From positions 1 to 64,000 of the forward strand of contig NZ_WSRZ01000012.1 in the NCBI RefSeq assembly GCF_009828585.1: DNA of 64,000 nucleotides, given 5' to 3'. This document shows positions 1 through 7,734 of the stretch, piece after piece. How positions within the stretch are numbered: the stretch's first letter is position 1; each line of letters opens with the position of its first letter. The notes below the pieces were generated by a model that made no database searches, had not been told where the DNA came from, and saw only the letters and a list, made by a program, of their open reading frames with translations. Position numbers and translations under genes: made by a program. Origin of the DNA: Shewanella litoralis. Lineage in GTDB: Bacteria; Pseudomonadota; Gammaproteobacteria; Enterobacterales; Shewanellaceae.

Positions 1-50
1 TGAAAAGAAGATTTGCCTAAATCGATCCCAATTACTTTAATAGTAGTCAT
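1..50 (-). mobile_element. IS110-family transposase, N-terminal fragment cut by window edge
   Basis: Read leftward from an ATG at 50-48, the first 16 residues are MTTIKVIGIDLGKSSF. The IGIDLGKxxF block is the start of the DEDD (RuvC-like) catalytic domain of IS110-family transposases, and its Asp is the first acidic catalytic residue of that fold. The rest of the element lies outside the window. It abuts the tdk terminator, so the insertion appears to sit just downstream of tdk. IS110 versus IS1111 subgroup cannot be settled here. The short 5' non-coding end and the nearby inverted repeat fit IS1111 better, which is inference. Confidence 0.75.
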
Positions 51-51
51 G

Positions 52-114
52 ATGGTTCGCCTCTTTGATTAGCCTACCCTAAGTTTAGCTTAGCTTAGGG
101 GTGAGGCGGACCAT
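52..114. repeat. Inverted repeat at the left (5') end of the IS110-type element
   Basis: ATGGTTCGCCTC at 52-63 is repeated inverted as GAGGCGGACCAT at 103-114 (11 of 12 match). A second inverted pair, CCCTAAG and CTTAGGG, lies between them at about 78-100. The structure lies between the transposase ATG and the tdk terminator, so it is probably element end sequence, either a subterminal repeat or a structured RNA. Its boundary cannot be fixed without the other end or an empty site. Confidence 0.45.
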
Positions 115-120
115 CTAATT

Positions 121-155
121 AAGCCGCATCAATTAACTTGAAGCGGCTTTTTTTT
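121..155. terminator. Terminator hairpin between tdk and the IS element
   Basis: AAGCCGC at 121-127 pairs with GCGGCTT at 143-149, followed on the + strand by a run of T. Read leftward from tdk, the stem has an A tract before it but only TTAATTAG after it. The T tract expected for tdk therefore looks weak or interrupted where the IS-end sequence begins. Confidence 0.6.
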
Positions 156-164
156 AGGGTTAAT

Positions 165-743
165 TTAATCCCACAAAAACTCACGAAAATGCTTACGGCA
201 AACTGACTCGTAGCTTTCATTACCGCCAATGGCAACCTGTTCGCCTTCACGCATTGGTTTACCGTCATGATCAAGACGCACGACCATGTTAGCTTTACGG
301 CCACAATGACAAATCGTTTTAAGCTCAACTAATTTGTCGGCCCAGGCTAATAAATATTGGCTACCAGGAAATAATTCTCCTTGGAAGTCATTACGAAGAC
401 CGTAGCACAATACAGGAATATCCATATTATCGACCACATGGGTAATCTGCCTTACCTGTTCTTTACTCAAAAACTGGCTTTCATCAATCAATACACAATG
501 AATTTTTTGTTCATTATGAGACGTCGAAATTAACTCTATTAAATTATCAGTACTACCAAATACCTGCGCATCTGTTTCGATACCAATACGTGACGATACT
601 TTGCCAACACCATAACGATTGTCTATCGATGCCGTCATCACTAAAGTATGCATCCCGCGCTCGCGGTAATTATAAGAAGACTGCAGCAATGAAGTCGATT
701 TACCGGCATTCATCGCCGAATAATAAAAATAGAGTTGCGCCAA
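165..743 (-). CDS. tdk: Thymidine kinase
   Basis: Phosphorylates thymidine to dTMP with ATP in the pyrimidine salvage pathway (cytosolic). At 192 aa it is close to the usual length of type II thymidine kinases. The P-loop NAGKST is at residues 13-18, the DESQF metal/phosphate motif is near residue 88, and CHCGRKA plus a later Cys give the Zn-ribbon lasso domain. The start is a TTG at 743, preceded by AGGA about nine bases upstream. It is single-cistron and leftward, with the nhaC terminator upstream and the IS element downstream. Confidence 0.95.
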   Translation of the reverse strand: MAQLYFYYSAMNAGKSTSLLQSSYNYRERGMHTLVMTASIDNRYGVGKVSSRIGIETDAQVFGSTDNLIELISTSHNEQKIHCVLIDESQFLSKEQVRQITHVVDNMDIPVLCYGLRNDFQGELFPGSQYLLAWADKLVELKTICHCGRKANMVVRLDHDGKPMREGEQVAIGGNESYESVCRKHFREFLWD

Positions 744-813
744 AATTAAGCGTCCTAATCGTTGGTCAGTTTATGCGGCTTATAGTAACTGTTTTAACAT
801 GCTAACAACAAAC

Positions 814-848
814 AAAAATGCCGTATTCGTTATGAATACGGCATTTTT
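814..848. terminator. Bidirectional-type terminator downstream of the NhaC gene
   Basis: A perfect 15-bp stem (814-828 with 834-848, five-base loop GTTAT) is flanked by A on one side and T on the other. It lies 50 bases past the stop of the NhaC-family gene, leftward, and separates it from tdk. Confidence 0.9.
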
Positions 849-897
849 TAATCGCTACACTGCTACCGCGAATGAAAGCGTTATATAACACTAACGA

Positions 898-2454
898 TTA
901 TTTTTTTGCCCAAAAGTGCAGTATCACGATGCTAATCACAAACAACACACTACAACACACTAAGCCCGCCACCAATGAACCTGTAAACCCTAAAACGGTA
1001 TACCCGACCAAGCTAATAAATGCCGTAATGAGTGCGTAAGGTAATTGTGTCACCACATGGTCAATATGATGACAACTGGCACCGGTTGATGACAAAATAG
1101 TGGTATCCGATATCGGTGAGCAATGATCGCCAAATACCGCGCCAGACAACACTGCAGCCAACATTGGCAACATCATGGTACTGTCGCTGCCCATCGCCAT
1201 GTCAGCCGCAATAGGCAACATAATCCCAAATGTGCCCCAGCTAGTCCCCGTTGAAAATGCGGTCACCCCGGCCAATAAAAATAATACTGCAGGCAGTAAA
1301 GCAAACGGAATATTATCAGTCGCTAAGCTTGCCATGTATTTACCGGTTTCAAGCTGACCAATCACGCTCGCAATCGTCCAAGCAAACAATAAAATATAAA
1401 TAGCCGGCAACATTGAGCGTGCACCCACTATCATTCCTTTGACTAACATCGACCATTCGACTTTCTGCTGAATGGCAAGCGCTACAGTCGCAATGAAGCC
1501 TACAAGCGAGCCAAAGAAAAGTGATGAGCTGACATCGGTATTCTCAAATGCGCCTAATACGCTAAAGGGTAATTCACTTGCCGCGAGAGCATCTGCGCCA
1601 CTTGATACCATAAAATACACAGTAGCAAAGACTAAGATGGCAATCGGTAAAAACAAACCAATTACCTTACCCGTATCGGCTTCAGGTAAATCCGTTGCCG
1701 CTCCAGGGGGTTGACCTTTAGTTTCGTCAAATAAGTGACCACGAAGCGCATTAAGTTCATGCTGGCGCATAGGGCCAACATCTAAAGTAAAAGCGGCAAC
1801 GCAGAGTAATAATAGCAACGAAAACACTGCATAAAAGTTCATTGGGATCATTTGCACAAACACACTTAAATGACCCGCATCGGCAAAACCATGCGCAGTT
1901 AAAATACCGCCGATTAATGCAATAATGTATGCGCCCCAGCTCGATACAGGAGAAATAACACATATTGGCGCTGCGGTAGAATCAAGAATATAAGCAAGTT
2001 TTGCACGAGAAATATGATAACGGTCGGTAATAGGACGAGAAATAGAACCGACAACCAAACTGTTAAAGTAGTCATCAATAAATACCACGCAGCCCAAAAA
2101 CATGGTCATTAATTTAGCGTCACGCTTATTGCGAATACGCAATTTAGCCCAATCAGCAAACGCACGTGCTGAACCACTCACAGTAATTAATGCGGTGATC
2201 ATACCTAGTACAATTAAAAAGCCGAGAATATACACATTCCAACTATTCAATGCCGCGTCTTTCCACACTAACTGACTCACAGTGTTGGCTAAATACTCAC
2301 CACTACCTATCATGGAAAAATCAGTTAGTAACAGCGCGCCTAAAAGAATACCTACCCCTAATGAAAGCAACACTTTACGGGTAAGAATAGCCAAGGTAAT
2401 CGCCACAAGTGGTGGCAAAACTGACAGTGCCGAATCGGCATAACTTATTATCAT
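898..2454 (-). CDS. nhaC: NhaC-family Na+/H+ antiporter, probable lysine transporter (LysW-type)
   Basis: Polytopic inner-membrane protein of 518 aa with about 11-13 hydrophobic segments. It has the NhaC-family duplicated core: FIDDYFNSLVVG near residue 126 in the first half and GDHCSPISDTTILSS near residue 441 in the second. The family exchanges Na+ for H+ or for organic substrates. The leader holds a lysine riboswitch, which indicates that the gene is switched off by lysine. From published comparative work on the L-box regulon, an NhaC-like protein under this control is predicted to import lysine (LysW). The assignment of substrate is therefore by regulation and not by sequence. The start ATG has only a weak GAAGAAA ribosome site. 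Confidence 0.88.
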   Translation of the reverse strand: MIISYADSALSVLPPLVAITLAILTRKVLLSLGVGILLGALLLTDFSMIGSGEYLANTVSQLVWKDAALNSWNVYILGFLIVLGMITALITVSGSARAFADWAKLRIRNKRDAKLMTMFLGCVVFIDDYFNSLVVGSISRPITDRYHISRAKLAYILDSTAAPICVISPVSSWGAYIIALIGGILTAHGFADAGHLSVFVQMIPMNFYAVFSLLLLLCVAAFTLDVGPMRQHELNALRGHLFDETKGQPPGAATDLPEADTGKVIGLFLPIAILVFATVYFMVSSGADALAASELPFSVLGAFENTDVSSSLFFGSLVGFIATVALAIQQKVEWSMLVKGMIVGARSMLPAIYILLFAWTIASVIGQLETGKYMASLATDNIPFALLPAVLFLLAGVTAFSTGTSWGTFGIMLPIAADMAMGSDSTMMLPMLAAVLSGAVFGDHCSPISDTTILSSTGASCHHIDHVVTQLPYALITAFISLVGYTVLGFTGSLVAGLVCCSVLFVISIVILHFWAKK

Positions 2455-2540
2455 AATTTAATTATTTCTTCGTTGGATACGAATCGGGAAAACTAGAAAT
2501 AAAGCTAAACATACGCAGAAAGTGTATGCGTTAACGTTAC

Positions 2541-2744
2541 TAGTAGCACTCCACAGTCATACCCATTTAATATGAATATCATTTTTATCATGTCGATAAA
2601 AACACTATGACAGTGCAGTCCCTTTCGAGAACTGCCCCAACAAATGAGTGTGATCAACTCATTTATTTCGGCATTGCATCCTTTTATGTTGAATTATTGG
2701 CATCACCCAATTCAACATGACTCATATGCAATGCACCTCTACTT
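2541..2744 (-). promoter_or_regulatory. Lysine riboswitch (L-box) in the leader of the NhaC gene
   Basis: Read leftward, the core L-box blocks occur in order: AGTAGAGGTGC (2743-2733), P2 arms GCATTGCAT and ATGCAATGC with an inner P2b stem ATGTTGAATT/AATTCAACAT, then GCCGAAAT. Next come a P3 stem AAATGAGT/ACTCATTT, a P4 stem GCAGTTC/GGACTGC, CTGTCATA, and the closing TATGACTGTGGAGTGCTACT. AGTAG at the 5' end closes P1 with CTACT at the 3' end. The aptamer ends about 85 bases before the ATG. The expression platform is not obvious: a short CATAC/GTATG hairpin with a T-rich tail follows, so either attenuation or sequestering of the ribosome site is possible. Confidence 0.95.
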
Positions 2745-2964
2745 TTGCTTGTTGTAAAAATACATTACAAACAGCGCCGACATACAATCATAAACTGCAC
2801 ATTATGCGCTAGCAATAAGGGCTAAACGGCAGCATAAATAACAATAATATTAACTTAGCATACAATCTAACAGCATTAGTTTAACGTTTTTAAATCAAAT
2901 GCACACTAGCGTGCTGAATACAAAAACAGCAACTAAGCGATTAACGTACAAAACAGCCAATAAA

Positions 2965-2995
2965 AAAGGTTCCTACTATAAAAGTAGAAACCTTT
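2965..2995 (-). terminator. Terminator of etfBA
   Basis: Thirteen-base arms (2965-2977, 2983-2995) with one mismatch form a hairpin. Read leftward it is followed by a T run (CCTTTTTTATT), about 60 bases after the etfA stop. Confidence 0.85.
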
Positions 2996-3053
2996 AATCT
3001 CTCAAAGCAGCGATAAAGCGATGAGTGACGTTAAAAAAAGCAAACAGCCCTGA

Positions 3054-3977
3054 CTAAACTAAATTGTTTAATGCAGGAACGGCCTCAAATAAGTCAGCCA
3101 CAAGACCATAGTCAGCCACCTGGAATATCGGTGCTTCAGGATCTTTGTTAATCGCCACAATCACTTTTGAATCTTTCATACCGGCAAGATGTTGAATCGC
3201 GCCAGAAATACCAACAGCAATGTACAAGTCAGGTGCCACAATTTTACCCGTTTGACCTACCTGTAAATCATTAGGCACAAAACCAGCATCGACCGCGGCA
3301 CGTGATGCACCTACTGCAGCGCCTAATTTATCGGCAAGCTGCTCGAGAATAGCAAAGTTCTCACCACTGCCCATACCACGACCGCCTGATACGATAATAC
3401 CGGCATTACCCAGTTCTGGACGAGCCGATTCAGTTAACGCTTGTGATACAAATTCTGTGCGCGCAGCAATAGCCTGAGTTAAGTTAACAACTTCAGCACT
3501 GCCTGTAGCAGCAACGGCATCAAACGCACTCGAACGCACTGTCATGACTTTTTTAGCATCTAAACTTTGTACCGTCGCCAATGCATTACCCGCATAAATT
3601 GGACGAACAAAAGTATCGCTACTGACCACTTCAATCACTTCAGAAATTTGTGCCACATCTAACAGCGCCGCAACACGAGGTAAAGTATCTTTACCGATAC
3701 TGGTTGCTGCAGCTAAAACATATTCGTAGTCAGCGGCAAGTTCAACGACGAGTTTCGATAAGTTTTCAGCCAATTGCGCGCCATATTCAGCACTGTCAGC
3801 AACTAAAACTTTACTCACACCCGCAAGGCTTTGTGCTGCAGTAACCGCTGCGCCACAATCAGCACCAGCTACAAGCACATGAATATCACCACCAATGGCC
3901 GCAGCAGCGCTAACCACTTTTGCCGTATCCGATTTTAAGCTACCGTTATCGTGTTCTGCTAATACTAAAATGGCCAT
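3054..3977 (-). CDS. etfA: Electron transfer flavoprotein, alpha subunit
   Basis: FAD-binding subunit of the ETF heterodimer, which accepts electrons from acyl-CoA dehydrogenases and passes them to ETF-quinone oxidoreductase. It is 307 aa, as expected for EtfA. The C-terminal FAD domain shows SGGRGMGSGENF near residue 197, VGQTGKIVAPDLYIAVGISG near residue 240 and the HLAGM/INKDPEAPIF signature, all conserved in the family. It follows etfB with a one-base gap and so is co-transcribed. Confidence 0.97.
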   Translation of the reverse strand: MAILVLAEHDNGSLKSDTAKVVSAAAAIGGDIHVLVAGADCGAAVTAAQSLAGVSKVLVADSAEYGAQLAENLSKLVVELAADYEYVLAAATSIGKDTLPRVAALLDVAQISEVIEVVSSDTFVRPIYAGNALATVQSLDAKKVMTVRSSAFDAVAATGSAEVVNLTQAIAARTEFVSQALTESARPELGNAGIIVSGGRGMGSGENFAILEQLADKLGAAVGASRAAVDAGFVPNDLQVGQTGKIVAPDLYIAVGISGAIQHLAGMKDSKVIVAINKDPEAPIFQVADYGLVADLFEAVPALNNLV

Positions 3978-3978
3978 G

Positions 3979-4728
3979 TTAGATCACCTTCGCTTCGTTT
4001 TTTAACTTTTCGACTAACTCTTCAACTGAAGACACCATAATCCCGGCTTTACGATCCACTGGCGGAGTCACTTTAATCACAGTTTGATGTGCTTTTAAGG
4101 TCACGCCCAGATCAGCTACCGCAAGGGTTTCTAATGGCTTACGTTTCGCTTTCATGATGTTAGGCAATGAAGCATAACGAGGTTCATTTAAGCGAAGGTC
4201 AACGGTGACAATAGCAGGTAAAGGCATTTTTAAGGTTTGTAAGCCGCCATCAATCTCGCGTGTAACGGTAACCATGTCGCCATCAAGCTTCACTTCTGAG
4301 GCAAATGTTGCCTGAGGCATATCCGTCAATGCAGCAAGCATTTGACCGGTTTGGTTGTTGTCGCCATCGATAGACTGTTTACCAAAAATAATCAATTGTG
4401 CTTGTTCTTTTTCTTGTACCGCTTTTAACAGCTTAGCAATTGATAATGGCACCAGTTCTTCATCAGTTTCAATATGAATCGCTCTGTCTGCGCCCAGTGC
4501 CATTGCCGTTCTTAACTGCTCCTGAACCACTTTAGCTCCCACACTGACCACGATAACTTCAGTGGCAATGCCAGCTTCTTTTAAACGAACGGCTTCTTCT
4601 ACTGCAATTTCACAAAATGGGTTTAACGCCATTTTAAGGTTAGTCGTATCAACATTTGTGTTGTCAGCTTTTACCCTGACTTTCACATTGGCATCGACTA
4701 CGCGTTTAACAGGCACCAATATTTTCAT
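3979..4728 (-). CDS. etfB: Electron transfer flavoprotein, beta subunit
   Basis: AMP-binding partner of EtfA, 249 aa. The N-terminus [28 protein letters not shown], and the EtfB signature with [17 protein letters not shown] near residue 119 and [15 protein letters not shown] near residue 178 are all visible. It is the first gene of the etfBA operon. A palindrome resembling a PsrA operator lies about 105 bases upstream, which suggests induction by fatty acids. Confidence 0.97.
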   Translation of the reverse strand: MKILVPVKRVVDANVKVRVKADNTNVDTTNLKMALNPFCEIAVEEAVRLKEAGIATEVIVVSVGAKVVQEQLRTAMALGADRAIHIETDEELVPLSIAKLLKAVQEKEQAQLIIFGKQSIDGDNNQTGQMLAALTDMPQATFASEVKLDGDMVTVTREIDGGLQTLKMPLPAIVTVDLRLNEPRYASLPNIMKAKRKPLETLAVADLGVTLKAHQTVIKVTPPVDRKAGIMVSSVEELVEKLKNEAKVI

Positions 4729-5163
4729 AGGTTTTCCTTACTACACCTTCAATGTATGTGGACAACACATTGGCGTTTGCCAATGCAAGATGGGATCACT
4801 TTACGTCCTGTTAACGTTAACGTCAACAAAAGTCAAACGCTTGTTTAGATTTTTTTATCATTAGATTGGCAATCAAACTAAACAACATGGAAACAATAGG
4901 ATCTTAACAATTACGATTAAATAAAAAAATATTCAACATTAAAGCTAATTTAATTTGATCCTATTACAAATAGTTTCTATTATTACGCTTATATTCAGTA
5001 TTATTAAATTTGTATCGGTAACATTGTGAGATTTAATCTCATCAATATTAATAAAAACAACCTAAATAAACCATATGCAATACTGAAATTTACCTTGTAA
5101 GTTGAACAATTTATCTTTTAAACATTTTTATTTTTAAAATAAATCATTAGGAAACTAAACAAC
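4729..5163. other. Divergent AT-rich control region between etfB and hns
   Basis: There is no credible gene here. Near etfB is a CAAAC-N4-GTTTA palindrome (4834-4848). The 250 bases before hns are very AT-rich, with a small TGAGATT-AATCTCA palindrome at 5026-5040. Such sequence is a plausible target for H-NS itself, which is inference. AGGAAAC (5149-5155) is the hns ribosome site. Confidence 0.6.
4834..4848. promoter_or_regulatory. Candidate PsrA operator upstream of etfBA
   Basis: CAAACGCTTGTTTAG matches the published PsrA pattern (C/G)AAAC-N2-4-GTTT(G/C) in all but the last base. PsrA is the TetR-type repressor of fatty-acid degradation genes, including etf genes, in Shewanella and Pseudomonas. 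Not tested. Confidence 0.5.
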
Positions 5164-5574
5164 ATGAGTGACTTTTTAGATATTTTAACCCACGGTCGTC
5201 GTTTTAAAGCAGCAGTTAAAGAATTGTCTCTTGATGATTTACGCGACACCGCCGCTAAGTTAGAAAAAATTATTGCTGAACGCGAAGAAGAAGAGAAATT
5301 AGAACTTGAAGCAAATGCCGAACGTAATGCTCGCATTGCTGACATTTTAGCGCAAATTGAAAACAGTGGTTTATCAATTGAAGACTTCGGTGATGTGACT
5401 TCAGCACCAAAAGCGGCAAAAGCAAAACGCGCTCCACGTCCACCAAAGTACCAAATCACTGTTGACGGTGAATTAGTCCAATGGACAGGTCAAGGTCGTA
5501 TGCCTACCGTATTCAAAACTCAAGTTGAAAGCGGGAAAGATATCAAAGAATTCTTAATTCCTGGTATGGAATAA
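5164..5574 (+). CDS. hns: H-NS family nucleoid-associated protein
   Basis: Global silencer that coats AT-rich DNA. It is 136 aa. The N-terminal oligomerisation region (residues 1-65) is strongly charged and coiled-coil-like. The C-terminal DNA-binding domain carries KYQITVDGELVQWTGQGRMP (residues 97-116), equivalent to the conserved TWTGQGRxP hook of H-NS. A linker with KAKRAPRP precedes it. It is a single gene with a strong terminator at 5606-5635, and its long AT-rich leader suggests autoregulation. Confidence 0.95.
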   Translation: MSDFLDILTHGRRFKAAVKELSLDDLRDTAAKLEKIIAEREEEEKLELEANAERNARIADILAQIENSGLSIEDFGDVTSAPKAAKAKRAPRPPKYQITVDGELVQWTGQGRMPTVFKTQVESGKDIKEFLIPGME

Positions 5575-5605
5575 TTTTTCAATATACGATTTATTGATTA
5601 ATGAT

Positions 5606-5635
5606 AAAAAGGGCTTACTCAAGTAAGCCCTTTTT
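5606..5635 (+). terminator. Terminator of hns
   Basis: The stem GGGCTTACT (5611-5619) with AGTAAGCCC (5622-5630) is preceded by A and followed by five T. Confidence 0.9.
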
Positions 5636-5714
5636 ATTTGACTGCTTTATCATCACTAGAAGACAAGGTAAACTTAAGCAGTTGGTTCATACTCTTTCAT
5701 TAAAGGCTACGGCT

Positions 5715-6110
5715 ATGATTTTTTCTGTTAAAAACGCATTGGTTTTTTCGGGTATCGCACTGCTATTGAGTGCCTGTGCAAGTGATTTTGTGTTCAAAAG
5801 TAATTTAGACGGTAAGGCCATTAACGAATATTTTAAAGTCGGTGATGTAGTTTTATATGACGGCGAAGTTCAACCTAAAGGTAATTTTGAAGTATTAGGT
5901 TTAGTTGAAGGCGAAGATTGCCAAGAAACCGCCAAAGATACTCCACCGCAAATGGCAGAAGCAAGAACCAATGCCAGAAGAGCTGCGGCAGAATTAGGTG
6001 CTAATGGTTTTGTGGTAAAAAGCTGCTTTATGATAACCGAAGCCGATAACAGCTGTTTTAGCCGTGCACTTTGTGTTGGCCAGGCAATCAAAACCGCTGA
6101 CGTTAAATAA
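5715..6110 (+). CDS. rcsF: RcsF-like outer-membrane stress-sensor lipoprotein
   Basis: Lipoprotein of 131 aa with signal sequence and lipobox LLSACAS (lipidated Cys about 20). The mature part carries the RcsF pattern GxVxGxxCQ, then DTPPQMAEARTNARR, ANGFVVKSC, SCFSRALCVG. The four Cys match in spacing those that form the nested disulfides of E. coli RcsF. RcsF detects envelope damage and signals through IgaA to the Rcs phosphorelay, but no rcsBCD or igaA is in this window. The ATG at 5715 is chosen because the signal peptide starts there and AAAGGC precedes it. It may respond to a different partner in this organism. Confidence 0.75.
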   Translation: MIFSVKNALVFSGIALLLSACASDFVFKSNLDGKAINEYFKVGDVVLYDGEVQPKGNFEVLGLVEGEDCQETAKDTPPQMAEARTNARRAAAELGANGFVVKSCFMITEADNSCFSRALCVGQAIKTADVK

Positions 6111-6220
6111 CCTTTAATTAGGCTATACCGCGATACACCCTCACATGATGGGGCATAATAATATGACTCGTCATGTGATTTATTTTCGTTTTCCCACTCT
6201 CAGCTTATTTCAGGTATTGC

Positions 6221-7000
6221 ATGACTCAAGATGCCGAACACACTCAAAAAGGTAAACCTCAAGCCAAGGTTTCTTTTAGCAGCCAAATCAATGCCGTTGC
6301 CATCTGCCGCACGCCATACAAACAAAAATTTGGTATTCCGCGCCAACCTGGCTTGGTCAATGCCACCGGATACATTGAGTTTGAACCCGCATTTAATCAT
6401 GTCGATGCAGTACGAGGCATTGAGCAATATTCTCATTTGTGGTTATTGTTTTGCTTTCATGAGAATTTAGCTCAAGGCTGGAAAACCACCGTTCGCCCTC
6501 CTCGTCTTGGTGGTAATGAAAAACTAGGCGTATTTGCTACTCGTTCAACATTTAGACCTAATGGCATAGGGCAATCTGTGGTTAAGCTTCACGGCATCGT
6601 TACTCGCAAAGGTAAAGTCTGTTTGGCTATCTCTGGCATGGACTTATTAGACGGCACCCCCATTATTGATATTAAGCCCTACATCCCTTTTTCTGATGCG
6701 ATTTTAGATGCCAAAGGTGGCATTGCCCAAGACGCGCCATTACTGATACCTGTCTACTATACCAATATTGCAACAACACAAATTGCGCACTATGCAGTGC
6801 AAGAGCAATACCAGGGCTTACATGAGCTCATTGAAGGTGTGTTGTCTCAAGATCCTCGCCCTGCCTACAAAAAAGCCAAAGACGACCCTAAGTTATATCA
6901 AGTGGCTTTATATGATTTAGATATTTTTTGGCATATCACACCTCATGGAATTGAAGTGTTAGAACTAAAATCGACTCAAGTTAAACTGCTTAAGGATTAA
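6221..7000 (+). CDS. trmO: tRNA (N6-threonylcarbamoyl-A37)-N6-methyltransferase TrmO
   Basis: SAM-dependent methylation of t6A37 to m6t6A in tRNA-Thr. It is 259 aa. The TsaA/YaeB beta-barrel domain starts near residue 22 (INAVAICRTPYKQKFGIPRQ), followed by GIEQYSHLWLLFCFHE, TRSTFRPNGIGQSVVKL near residue 109 and the DLLDGTPIIDIKPYIPFSD block, all diagnostic. A C-terminal extension (DPRPAYKK) is typical of the proteobacterial form. The acyltransferase gene follows four bases after its stop. Confidence 0.95.
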   Translation: MTQDAEHTQKGKPQAKVSFSSQINAVAICRTPYKQKFGIPRQPGLVNATGYIEFEPAFNHVDAVRGIEQYSHLWLLFCFHENLAQGWKTTVRPPRLGGNEKLGVFATRSTFRPNGIGQSVVKLHGIVTRKGKVCLAISGMDLLDGTPIIDIKPYIPFSDAILDAKGGIAQDAPLLIPVYYTNIATTQIAHYAVQEQYQGLHELIEGVLSQDPRPAYKKAKDDPKLYQVALYDLDIFWHITPHGIEVLELKSTQVKLLKD

Positions 7001-7004
7001 CCTC

Positions 7005-7616
7005 ATGGCAGAGATTGACTATCAAACTCAGCACAAAAAGCGTTTATCTTGGATGCCTTGGCTGTATTTTTCATTAAAACCTAAACACTTGTTGTGGGCT
7101 AAACCCTGGCAAGATGAAATTCAACAGCAACTGAGTCAACTCGAAACCGTTCATATCGGCGAACATTGTTTTATCGCACCACAGGCACACCTTTTTGCCG
7201 AGCCTGGTCGTGATATCTCCATGGGTAATCGATGCATGATTGCCGCAGAGGTATTCATGCACGGGCCTATCACCTTGGGTAATGAGGTAGCGATTAATCA
7301 TGGATGCAGCTTAGATGGCGGCCGCCATGGCATTACCATTGGCCATCAAACGCGTATCGCCAATAATGTCACTATCTACGCGTTTAATCATGGCATGTCT
7401 CCTGATGCACCAATATATCAACAGGCTGCAAACTCTAAAGGTGTGGTTATCGGAGAAGATGTTTGGATTGGTGCTCAGGCTGGCATTGTCGATGGCGTCA
7501 CGATTGGTCACCATGCCGTCATTGGCATGGGCAGTATTGTCACAAAAGATGTCGCAGACTATGCCATCGTGGCCGGCAATCCTGCTCGAGTGATCGGTGA
7601 TAGGCGAGATAAATAA
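7005..7616 (+). CDS. Hexapeptide-repeat O-acyltransferase (CysE/LacA/NodL type)
   Basis: 203 aa with a left-handed beta-helix from about residue 48 to the end. It ends with the family signature DVWIGAQAGIVDGVTIGHHA and AIVAGNPARVIG. The HGxxxDGGRHG region carries the likely acceptor-site His. Members transfer acetyl or other acyl groups from CoA to sugars or amino sugars. The substrate cannot be told here. It sits four bases behind trmO and is probably co-transcribed, so a role in surface polysaccharide is only a guess. Confidence 0.85.
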   Translation: MAEIDYQTQHKKRLSWMPWLYFSLKPKHLLWAKPWQDEIQQQLSQLETVHIGEHCFIAPQAHLFAEPGRDISMGNRCMIAAEVFMHGPITLGNEVAINHGCSLDGGRHGITIGHQTRIANNVTIYAFNHGMSPDAPIYQQAANSKGVVIGEDVWIGAQAGIVDGVTIGHHAVIGMGSIVTKDVADYAIVAGNPARVIGDRRDK

Positions 7617-7734
7617 TCAGCTAACTGACCATAAAGCATCATAAAGCCTTATTTTGAACCGAATTAGCAGGTGACATCATTGATGCAGGTGCTAAAATGA
7701 CGCTCATTCATAGCTACTATTTTGGACATCGGTA

